Part shown: positions 55,910 through 63,910 of the stretch, piece after piece
How positions within the stretch are numbered: the first letter of the stretch is position 1
Layout of the letters: each line of letters begins with the position of its first letter
NCBI RefSeq assembly: GCF_015712165.1
Contig: NZ_JADPZX010000001.1
Coordinates: forward strand, 2,604,001 to 2,668,000
Origin: Streptomyces spinoverrucosus
GTDB lineage: Bacteria > Actinomycetota > Actinomycetes > Streptomycetales > Streptomycetaceae
Length of the DNA stretch: 64,000 nucleotides
Direction: 5' to 3'
Made by a program: the position numbers and the translations under genes
Notes under the pieces: generated by a model
Told to the model about the DNA's origin: nothing
The model's input: the letters and a program-made list of their open reading frames with translations, nothing else
Database searches by the model: none

Positions 55910-56230
55910 ATGAGCAGGTACGCAGCCGCGAGGATCTACGCCCTCCCGGAGTCGCTCGACGAGATGGTCGGGCCGACTTCCGGCACCGTCACCCTGCCCC
56001 GGCACATCGACTGGGGCCCGCACTACGAGTACGACCTCGCCGACGAGGCCGACCTGCTCCTTATGTACGAACGGGTCATCCGGGAAGCCCAGACCGCAGC
56101 CGACCTGCGGGCGCACTTGGACGGCGATCTGCTGCGTCGGCACTGGACGGACCTGTTCCTGCCCGCTCCGGCCCGTGCGGCCTGGCAGGCCCGCTTCCCC
56201 GAGCTCGCACCTGCGGCGGCCGCGGCGTAG
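55910..56230 (+). CDS. Small protein preceding AbiEii-like toxin, putative antitoxin
   Basis: A 106-residue soluble protein (SRYAAARIYALPESLDEMVG ... FPELAPAAAAA) with acidic centre DLADEADLLLMYERVI. Its TAG stop shares a base with the GTG of the next gene (TAGTG), the coupling typical of toxin-antitoxin pairs. It does not look like the winged-helix AbiEi antitoxin, so the antitoxin role is inferred from position only. Confidence 0.6.
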   Translation: MSRYAAARIYALPESLDEMVGPTSGTVTLPRHIDWGPHYEYDLADEADLLLMYERVIREAQTAADLRAHLDGDLLRRHWTDLFLPAPARAAWQARFPELAPAAAAA

Positions 56231-56904
56231 TGGACGAGCTGCACCGCCGACTGATCCGCATCGGGCTCGACGCACTCGCCGACGACTTCGGCTACGCCTT
56301 GGCAGGCGGCTACGCCGTCCAAGCCCACCAGATCGTCAACCGAGTCAGTGACGACGTCGATCTCTTCGCTCCGATCAACCGGGCCACCACCGAGATGCCC
56401 GCAGCCACCGAACGCGTCATCGCCGCCTACGAAGCCGCGGGCTTCACTGTGGAACTGGCCCACCAGAACCCCGAGCACACCTACACCCGGCTGAACGTCA
56501 CCGACCCCGTCAGCGGCGTCCATAACAAGGTGGAACTCGTCGCCGAGTTCCTCAACCACCCGCCCGTGCCCTCCGAGCTCGGCCCGGTCCTACACCCCGA
56601 CGATGTCGCCGCCGGGAAGACCACCGCCCTGGACGGCCGGGCCGAGGTCCGCGACGCCATCGACGTCGACGGACTCCTCAAGGCCGGATACACCCGCGAA
56701 CGCCTGATGGAGCTCGCCAAGCAGAACGACGACGGCTTCGATCCGCGGATGTTCGCCGACTCACTCGCCCGCGTCCAGCGCTACACGGACAAACAATTCG
56801 CCGCCTACGGCCTCACTGCCACGGAGGCCGGGGCCTTGCGCGAGCGGTTCGCGGACTGGCAACGCGAACTCGTCGCTCCGCAGAACGAGAATCCCGCGGA
56901 GTAG
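56230..56904 (+). CDS. AbiEii-like nucleotidyltransferase toxin
   Basis: A 224-residue protein of the AbiEii/DUF1814 nucleotidyltransferase family, toxins of type IV toxin-antitoxin and phage-abortive systems. The active-site signature GGYAVQAHQI...RVSDDVDLF carries the GG-x-DxD of this superfamily (about residues 27-50); HNKVELVAEF supplies the third acidic strand. Translation is coupled to the upstream small gene. The 198-bp stretch after it contains nothing recognisable. Confidence 0.8.
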   Translation: MDELHRRLIRIGLDALADDFGYALAGGYAVQAHQIVNRVSDDVDLFAPINRATTEMPAATERVIAAYEAAGFTVELAHQNPEHTYTRLNVTDPVSGVHNKVELVAEFLNHPPVPSELGPVLHPDDVAAGKTTALDGRAEVRDAIDVDGLLKAGYTRERLMELAKQNDDGFDPRMFADSLARVQRYTDKQFAAYGLTATEAGALRERFADWQRELVAPQNENPAE

Positions 56905-57102
56905 CGAGCCACAGCAGCAGCGACCGTTCGTCGTCTTGCCAGCAGCCATGCGACAGAACCCGACCGCCAATGCGACCCCTCTGTAGCCTGGCCCTATTTC
57001 TCTCGAACGATCACAACTGCGTGGTGATTGCGGGAGCTGGTCCCCGTCCGGGGCTACGGCACAGCGACCAGCCGCCGTTCCTGCTGTAAACAACGCTCAG
57101 TC

Positions 57103-58092
57103 CTACTCGTCCAACAGTGCCTGGATGCGGTGATTGGCGATCGCGGCCCGCCCGTACGGGCACTTGGCGTACTTGGTCATGAGGACCTCCACACTGTTGC
57201 CGGCGCGTTCCGCGACCTCTGCGGGGGCGACACCAGCATTGAGCCAGGTGGACAGGGCTGAGTGGCGCAGGTCGTACGGGCGAGCCGCGAGCGGGGTGTT
57301 CACCAGGTCTGATGGAAGGCCCAGTTGCCGGGCTTCGTGCCAGACGGTGTCATACGTGCTGAAGGCGAGGATGCCACCCCGTTCATTGAAGAACAGTCGC
57401 CCGTCGCTGGCCGTACCGAAGGTTTGGATACTCTCTCGCCATATCGCCACCAGACCGGGAGGAAGCGGCACGGGGCGGGTCTCCCCCGGCGGACGCCCCT
57501 TCAGGCCACGCTCATCATGGAGTTGTCCGGTGTCGGTCCACTTCTTGCCCGCCTGGGGTCGAGTAACGTGCAGAATCACCCTGCCCCAGCCCTCCGCAGG
57601 CAGGACACAGTCCGGCAGGGTCACCGCGACCGCCTCCTCTGGCCGCAGCCCGGCGTAGTACATGCCGGCGAACAGCCCGACCGGCCGCCGTCCGCGGGCC
57701 CGCCGGAGCTGCCTACATAGGAGACAGCACATAGCAGGGAGCGGACTTGGGCGGGATTGGCGACCACCCGAGGGTCGACCTGCTTGACGGTCTTGGCGAT
57801 CCGCCAGTTGATATTGGCGATCGGGTCGCTGTCGAGCATGCCCTGCTCGACGGCGTACCGCACGGCGTTCACGAAGGTCATGCTCTTGTGCCGCTGGGTT
57901 TCAGGGGCTGCGACCGTGCCGTCCTGTTTCAGTCGCAAGGCTTGCATCACGGCCCGCATCACAGCCGGATCCATTAAGGTCCGTCAGCGGGTGTGACGTC
58001 CTCGCCACCCAGCGCAGAGCAAGCCGTACGTCCGAGGGTGCTGCGTGCGGCTCTGGCCGGGGCAGGACGAACGCCCAGTCCCGCAGCGCACG
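57103..58092 (-). pseudogene. Decayed tyrosine recombinase (integrase)
   Basis: Three reading frames join into one integrase. LRDWAFVLPRPEPH... (58092 to about 57978) is followed after a +1 shift by MDPAVMRAVMQALRLK (57974 to about 57700). After a second shift comes the catalytic domain to 57103 with Arg in GLRPEEA, YDLRHSALSTWL (HxxR), ERAGNS and the likely Tyr nucleophile in TKYAKC. The arm-binding N-terminus is absent. It faces the tRNA-Arg gene, as integrases of tRNA-borne elements usually do. Confidence 0.88.
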
Positions 58093-58774
58093 TCACAGCA
58101 ACTCGTCATTCGGGCGGCCCCGCACGTCGCGCAGCATTACCTGGGTGATCGCGCAGAGCGCGGCGTTCGTCTCGTTGCGGGTCTTCGCCGCGATCTGTGG
58201 TCAGCGCATATCCAGGTACCCAAGGGCAAAGGCATACCAGCTGATGGTGACGGGGCCGTGCCCCGTCCCTACACTGGCCAGCTCGTCATCTGCGTCCCGC
58301 CTGACCGCCCGGATCAACGTGGCACCGAGTTCCTCGGCCAGCGCCCTGACGTCGGTCGTGCCTCCCGTGGAACGGCTTCTCCCGGACCTAGCCGCGATCA
58401 CCGTCCTTCCACCACGTCTACTTCTGGGGACGCCTCAGGTTTGCGACGCCGAACTCCTCATGATGTCCACCACCTCTCTGAGCAGAAGAATGCGTCACAG
58501 CCACAAAGGTCGCGCTGTGCACAAGGAGCGGCCCAAGACCTCCATCATCAGCTCGGCCAAACCCAGCAGCAGACACAAGGCAAGGCGAACGCCGCCGCAT
58601 GTCCCGTTCGCCGTTCCCTACACCGCTGTGAATTGCTCACCGAGCACGCCTCAGCCTGCTCAAAGCCCTGCATGAAGCCAACCCCGACTTCATCTTGCTC
58701 GACGATCTCCTGACCGGGTGCGACCGCTCAGGCGACGCCGGTCGGACCAGTTCCGTCAACAGCGCACCTCTCGG
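58093..58774. other. Unassigned decayed DNA between two integrase remnants
   Basis: No open frame here has a ribosome site plus coherent coding pattern. A 66-codon minus frame (58201-58401, DVRALAEELGATLIRAVRRD) looks like the tail of a former gene but I cannot name it. Confidence 0.5.
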
Positions 58775-58980
58775 CAGGACCTCGACGCTGTTGCCAGCCC
58801 GCTGGGAGACCTCGGCCGGATCTGCGCCGGCGCACCGCCAGGTGGGCAGTGCCGAGTGCCGCAGATCGTACGGGCGCTTCGCGAGCGAGGTGCTGGTGAG
58901 TGCAGGTGGCAGGGTGAGGTCGCGGGTCTCGTGCCGGACCCGCTGAAGAACAGCCGACCGTCGTCGGCCGTGCCGAAGCA
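58775..58980 (-). pseudogene. Second integrase remnant (C-terminal fragment)
   Basis: Fragments FGTADDGRLFF (one frame, near 58977) and RPYDLRHSALPTW...QRAGNSVEVL (another frame, to 58775) match the C-terminal part of the same recombinase family, including HxxR. The Tyr segment is lost. It is distinct from the copy at 57103-58092, so at least two elements entered this site. Confidence 0.78.
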
Positions 58981-59691
58981 TCCCTGACATAGCGTCAGAA
59001 AGGCTACCAGCCAGCGCAGTTCCGCTGGATCAGTCACACACCGCTCCTCTCGTGCGGCAGGATCGTCCGGTGGCCAACTACCGTCGGGGAATCCCCGCTT
59101 CAATCATCAAAGCCGCCTTCTCGAAGGCCGGAGGCAGGTGCGCCTTCCCCGAGTGCCAGCCACTCGTCCTCGACAACGGCACACCGCTTCTTGAACTTGC
59201 TCTCATTTCGTCTCTCGCACCAGGAAGTCTGCGCTATGACCCCGGACTGACACCCGAGGAAAGAGTCGGGATAGATAACATCATCATCCTTTGCCCCACT
59301 CATCACGCCTACGTCGACAAGAACCCTGAGAAATACTCTGCGAAAACACTGCGAGCCATACGTGAGACCCACTTCGAGCGAGTAGAGACGGCTCTTTCAG
59401 GGGTTGAGTCACCGGGGACAACATCACGCCGCTTGACCGATGCACTGAAAATCTGGGAAGACAATCGAGATAACAGCAGTGAACAGTTTTGGCAAGAATT
59501 TCTTGCCGAGCGTCCCGAGGTTCTTATCCTTGCCCTCGACGGGAGGGCGTACACACTTAGCAGCAGGTGCTACGTCGGCGGTAAGTCGATACATAATTCC
59601 GGAGGTAACGAGCTGGACTTCCTCGCACAATACGGAGGGAACGTTGCGCTTATCGAAATCAAGACACCCAAGTCAGATCTGCTGGCACCAA

Positions 59692-59695
59692 CTAA
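59692..59695. repeat. Target-site duplication CTAA, left copy
   Basis: CTAA at 59692-59695 is repeated at 61098-61101 on the other side of the insertion element. It fits the YTAR preference of IS701-family elements. Confidence 0.9.
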
Positions 59696-61097
59696 TAGTG
59701 CTTCGTTACGTCGAGTGATCTCGCCTGGTGGTGGGCATCTTCGTGGTGTGAAGCTGGGGGAAGTGGAACGGCTCCGCGGTGAGTTAGCAGAGTTCGTTGC
59801 CGATGTCTTGGGGTCGTTGCCGCGGCGGGATCAGCGGCGGTGGGGCGATTGTTATCTGCGGGGTCTGATGCTGGACGGCCGGCGGAAGTCGATCCAGCCG
59901 ATGGCCGAGCGGCTGCCGGACGGCAACATGCAGGCCCTGCAGCAGTTCGTGAACCAGTCGCCGTGGGACCCGCTGCCGGTGCGGCGGCGGATCGCCCAGC
60001 GGTTGTGCGAGGCGATCCGCCCTGAGGTGTGGGTGGTCGACGATGTGTCGTTTCCCAAGTGCGGCACGGCGTCGGTCGGGGTGGCCCGGCAGTACTGCGG
60101 AGCGCTGGGCAAGCGGGCGAACTGCCAGGTCGCGGTCAGCGTCCACGCGGCCACCGACACAGCATCGTGCCCGTTGGAGTGGGAGCTGTTCCTGCCCCAG
60201 GAGTGGGCGCACGACGATGGTCGGCGGCAGCGCGCTGGGATACCCGTGGAGGTCGGGCATGTCTCCAAGACGCACCTGGCTCTGGGCCTGTTGGACCGGC
60301 TGGCCGGGCAGGGATTGGCGGTGCCGGTGATCGTGGCCGATGCCGGCTATGGCCGCAGCGTCTCCTTCCGGCTCGCACTGGAGGAACGCGCCTGGACCTA
60401 CGTCATGGCCGTCGACCCGAAGGAGATCGCGCGGCCTGCCGACGCCGAGCCGTATCAGCCGGCTTATGGCGGGCTGGGACCACCGACCCTGCCCCGCTAC
60501 CGCGAGAAGCCCTGCCCGTTGCCCGGCCTCGTTGATGAAACCGCCGTGTTCGAGGAGGTCACCTGGAGGCAGGGCAGCAAGGGGGCGATGACCTCGCACT
60601 TCGCGGTGCTTCCGGTGCGGCCCTCGGGCAAGGAGGCCTGCCGCACCGCCCAGGAACAGGCCGGGGGACGCAGCCGGTGGGACGGTGTGCTGCCGCTGCG
60701 GACCCTGCTGGTCGAACGGCCCGAAGAAGCCGACGAGCCGACCGGCTACTGGATGACCAACCTGCCCGCCACCACTCCGATCGCCGACCTGGTGCGGTGG
60801 GCCAAGATGCGCTGGCGGATCGAGCACGACTACCGCGAACTCAAACACGGCCTGGGCCTGGACCACTTCGAAGGCCGCACCTGGCGCGGCTGGCACCACC
60901 ACGTCACCCTCGTCACCGCCGCCCAGGCCTTCCTCACCCTCAGGCGGCTCGACCCAAAAGCCCAAGCGCCGGCCTGACCCTCTACCAGGTCCTTGGTGCC
61001 CTTCAGGACCTGCTGAGGTGCTGGACCGGCACCTGCACCACCTGCGGCCGCCCCCTCACCACACCCCGAAGCAGAGCCAGAACCTAACGAAGCACTA
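59696..61097 (+). mobile_element. IS701-family insertion sequence, 1,402 bp
   Basis: It is bounded by perfect 13-bp inverted repeats TAGTGCTTCGTTA (59696-59708) and TAACGAAGCACTA (61085-61097) and flanked by CTAA target duplications. Intact ends and exact duplication indicate a recent insertion. One transposase gene fills it. It broke the HNH-Shedu gene. Confidence 0.93.
59748..60977 (+). CDS. IS701-family DDE transposase (C-terminus in another frame)
   Basis: About 409 residues. DDE residues lie in VVDDVSFPKCG, VPVIVADAGYG and HDYRELKHGLGLDHFEGR. The start is uncertain: GTG 59748 gives GVKLGEVERLRGEL, the usual family opening, while GTG 59715 is longer. A TTA codon occurs at 59784. The zero frame stops at 60977, but the conserved tail (LTLYQVLGALQDLLRCWTG) is in the -1 frame, ending at TAA 61085-61087 inside the right repeat. 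A CCCAAAA heptamer at 60953-60959 sits at the switch. Confidence 0.88.
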   Translation: MKLGEVERLRGELAEFVADVLGSLPRRDQRRWGDCYLRGLMLDGRRKSIQPMAERLPDGNMQALQQFVNQSPWDPLPVRRRIAQRLCEAIRPEVWVVDDVSFPKCGTASVGVARQYCGALGKRANCQVAVSVHAATDTASCPLEWELFLPQEWAHDDGRRQRAGIPVEVGHVSKTHLALGLLDRLAGQGLAVPVIVADAGYGRSVSFRLALEERAWTYVMAVDPKEIARPADAEPYQPAYGGLGPPTLPRYREKPCPLPGLVDETAVFEEVTWRQGSKGAMTSHFAVLPVRPSGKEACRTAQEQAGGRSRWDGVLPLRTLLVERPEEADEPTGYWMTNLPATTPIADLVRWAKMRWRIEHDYRELKHGLGLDHFEGRTWRGWHHHVTLVTAAQAFLTLRRLDPKAQAPA

Positions 61098-61460
61098 CTA
61101 AGTACAGGGGAAATATTTACGCTCCCTCTAGAGAGCTAGCTGGATCGACAGTTCAGGTACTGGAATACCGAAATAGCTTGCTCACGAACCTCCCCAACCT
61201 AGCATTTCACACACCGGGCCTCCGAGCAGCTCACCCCCTAAGTGTGGTTATCATCGGAGACCTGGAGAGGGAGATTACGAGCGAAGATCAGCGCAGGTCT
61301 TTCGAACTCTACCGGTCATCCCTGCGTGACCTGAAAATCATGACTTACGATGAGCTGTTCGACGGAATCCGCATGCTAGCCAGCGCATGGGCCGACTGAA
61401 CAAAGGGTGTCCTCAGATGGGCAGACCGCCAGGGAATTCATTATAGAACCCTCCGACCAA

Positions 61461-62283
61461 TCAGAGGGGGCAGGCTGAGACGGCATCCGGAAAATAGATG
61501 TAGAACTTGAATTGAGGCAGCGGGTTCCGGTCGGGCGGAACTTCTCACATGATTTCTCCGACCAGGACCGAGAACTTGATCGTAATGGGCAAGAGTCCGC
61601 CCAAGGCAGCCGAGTTCCAGTTGAGCTTGGTGAGGGCCAGCACTTCCTTCAACAGCACGTCACGGGACGAGTCCTGACCGATGTGATCAGCCACCTGAAG
61701 CGGGGCTGGAACATGCATACCATGGAACTCTCTCAGCGCGGATATGTAGCCCGTGGTGTAGAGGTAATCCAACTCGCCGAAGCTGAACCGGGTTCCGCGC
61801 AGTGGCGGGTACTTGGAGGTCGTGATGAGTCGCACACGGCTCTGTGCCTCAAGGGCCATCAGGTCGTACCGCCGCACCCGGGCCTCGATCGCCGAGCGGA
61901 ATCCGTCACGCTCGTCCGGCCAGTAGCGAGAAGTCTTGTGGACCACGACCCGGGCCGAGGTCTGCTTCATCACCGACTCGTACGGTCGAGGACCAGGGCC
62001 ATGAGCCTATAGGCGCCCTCAGCCGTCAGATGAGGTGAGCGGCTTCCGGTCTTGTTCGGGTCCCACTCGAATTCGTGGCCGCGTAGAACCAACCCTTCCC
62101 CGCGCTCGTCAAACGCTTGCACCAGGCTGGCCTGGATCGTGGCATGCGCGGTACAGAGCGGACGGTAGAAGCCGATTCCTACATAACACGTGCCAGAGGC
62201 AAGGCCGTGCGGACTCCAGGGATAGCCACCTGCTTTGCAGTACATCGCGGTGAAGAAGTTCCACGCAATGCGGGAAGGCGGTG
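61461..62283 (-). pseudogene. Prokaryotic Argonaute remnant (PIWI domain)
   Basis: Read from 62283 downward: SRIAWNFFTAMYCKAGGYPW, GLASGTCYVGIGFYRPL, HGEG-like GEGLVLRGHEFEW, HLTAEGAYRLM, then a frameshift near 61973 into RVVVHKTSRYWPDERDGF, YPPLRGTRFSFGELDYLYTTGY and LTKLNWNSAALGGLLPITIKF. A TGA at 61545 interrupts the end, after which PQFKFY follows in frame. These are the ordered blocks of a pAgo PIWI domain. The N, PAZ and MID parts are missing. The first catalytic Asp position reads GIGFY, so the ancestor was probably slicer-inactive. Confidence 0.8.
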
Positions 62284-62568
62284 TCCTGTCCCGGCCGTGT
62301 GGTCGTCGGGGACTCCGGAGGTGCTCCGGACACAGTCCGGGACGGTGAGACGGGGCATGTGGTCGACGGCACCAGCGCCAAGGACGTGGCCGATCGCCTG
62401 ACCGAACTGCTCCTTGACGCCGAAGCGGCCCGCACGCTGGGCGAGAAGGGGCGTGCCTGGGTGTGCCGGGAATGGGGCTGGGACCGTTCCTACAAAGCCC
62501 TGGCGGGCTTGCTGTCGCAGGACAGGGAACGGCATCTGTCGCGCCCCGAGAGTCCTTCGGCGATCTGA
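62284..62568 (+). pseudogene. Glycosyltransferase family 4 C-terminal fragment
   Basis: GRVVVGDSGGAPDTVRDGETG, VVDGTSAKDVADRL and GRAWVCREWGWD match the donor-binding end of GT4 mannosyl/glycosyltransferases. There is no N-terminal half. The fragment abuts the Argonaute remnant at about 62283, marking a deletion or recombination junction. Confidence 0.72.
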
Positions 62569-62576
62569 GAACGCCA

Positions 62577-62700
62577 GTGCGTCCGGTCCTCGCCGACCGG
62601 GCCTACACGGGAGTCGGCTCGTGGGTGGCGAGGCCCCTCAGACGCCCGCCGGGCCGTGAGCTCACACCGACCCGGCAAACCGTCAACCGCCCGCCGTCCG
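62577..62700 (+). pseudogene. IS5-type transposase fragment
   Basis: VLADRAYTGVGSWV followed by PPGRELTPTRQTVNR resembles the last DDE block of IS5/ISL3-like transposases (LADKGYxGAG ... pGReLtxxqxxvNR). Only about 36 residues remain. Confidence 0.55.
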
Positions 62701-62773
62701 CCGCCCGGGTCCTCGCAGAGCACCCAGCGAGAAGTAACCCTTATGGAGAGACACCTTGCTAGCATCAACGGTT

Positions 62774-63691
62774 ATGGAATTACGCCAACTTGAATACTTC
62801 GTCGCCGTGGCCGAAGAGGCGAGTTTCACCAAGGCCGCCGCGCGGTTGTATGTGGCCCAGCCCGGGGTGAGCGCGCAGGTCCGGCGCCTGGAACAGGAGC
62901 TGGGGCAGCAGTTGCTCGACCGTTCGGGACGAACCGTGCGACTCACCGAGGTGGGCGCCGCCGTCCTGTCCTATGCTCGCCGGGCACTCGACGGTGTCGC
63001 CGGAATGCGGCTGGCGGTTGACGACTTCACTGGGCTGATGCGGGGCCGTGTCTCCGTGGGGATGGTGCGCTCCTGCTCGTCGCTCGACCTGCCCGAGTTA
63101 CTCGCGGACTTCCACCAGGACCATCCAGCCGTGGAGATCACCCTGGCCGAAGAGAACACCGACCGGCTGCTGGACGCCCTCCGCAACGGCGCACTCGACG
63201 CGGCGGTCGTCGCCTTGACGACCACCACCCCTCCAGGGGTCGATCTCCACGTGATCGCCGACGAATCACTCGTGGTCGCCGTGAACGCCAGCAACCCGCT
63301 GGCCGACCACGCCGCCATCGCCGTCGACAAGTTGCGGGACCAGTCGCTGATCAGCCTTCCCAGAGGCACCGGTATGCGCGCGTGCCTCGATCAGGCCTGC
63401 GCCGACGCCGGCTTCGAGCCACGCGTCGCCTTCGAGGCCAGCGACCCCAACGTGCTCGCGGAACTCGCGGTCCGCGGACTCGGCCCGGCCATCATCCCCG
63501 AATCGCTCGCCGCCCTTCGCTCCGAAGAACTCCATGCCATCACCGTCACGTCTCCTTGGTTCCGCGGTCGCATGGCGCTCGCGTGGCGGGCGGACGGCCC
63601 GGTCAGTCCTGCGGCTCGTGCGTTCGTCGAACACGCCAGGGCCGTCCTGCCCACGCCCAACGCCTCGAGCCCGACCGAGCAACCGGCATAG
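62774..63691 (+). CDS. LysR-family regulator with two TTA codons
   Basis: A 305-residue regulator. The winged HTH (1-65) includes ELRQLEYFVAVAEEASFTKAA and GVSAQVRRLEQELG; the effector domain (about 90-290) ends near AFVEHARAV. TTA codons at 62780 and 63098 make it bldA-dependent. ATG 62774 gives the standard start and has TAGCAT 8 bp upstream (leaderless style). TTG 62756 with GGAGAG 5 bases upstream is a real alternative. Target unknown; the FAD oxidoreductase 219 bp downstream is a candidate. Confidence 0.9.
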   Translation: MELRQLEYFVAVAEEASFTKAAARLYVAQPGVSAQVRRLEQELGQQLLDRSGRTVRLTEVGAAVLSYARRALDGVAGMRLAVDDFTGLMRGRVSVGMVRSCSSLDLPELLADFHQDHPAVEITLAEENTDRLLDALRNGALDAAVVALTTTTPPGVDLHVIADESLVVAVNASNPLADHAAIAVDKLRDQSLISLPRGTGMRACLDQACADAGFEPRVAFEASDPNVLAELAVRGLGPAIIPESLAALRSEELHAITVTSPWFRGRMALAWRADGPVSPAARAFVEHARAVLPTPNASSPTEQPA

Positions 63692-63910
63692 GCAGCGCTT
63701 CCGGAGCCAAGAACCCCCTGCTCTTGGACCGGGGTCGGCCGCGCATTACCCGCTGGCCGGCCGCGACCGGCCCATAACTGCCGCTTCTGCCGGCGATAAG
63801 GACCAGATCTTGGACCTCTGACCCTGTGGTACCGAGGATGAAGTACGTAGGGGAAGGCCAGTTGTGCGTGTTGGTGGACTGGCTTGGCAACAGCCGTGAG
63901 GACTCTGCTG

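Larger units (their letters stand above)
59070..61399 (+). pseudogene. HNH-Shedu (DUF4263) defence nuclease split by an IS element
   Basis: The gene runs 59070-59695, is broken by the 1,402-bp element plus a 4-bp target copy, and resumes at 61102-61399. Joining across the duplicated CTAA restores one frame of 307 codons without loss. The N-terminal HNH-like domain (GGRCAFPEC ... NIIILCPTHHAYVD) lacks the usual His of the AHI position (reads LALIS). The C-terminal Shedu nuclease has NELDFLAQYGG and ALIEIKTPKSDLL, then the post-insertion part with VQVLEYRNSLL, SVVIIGD and FELYRSSL...IMTYDEL. Base composition is lower in GC than the neighbours. Shedu proteins are anti-phage nucleases; this copy should be inactive. 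Confidence 0.85.

Noticed and set aside
58201..58401. 66-codon minus-strand frame between the integrase remnants
   Set aside because: No ribosome site or family resemblance; treated as decayed DNA.
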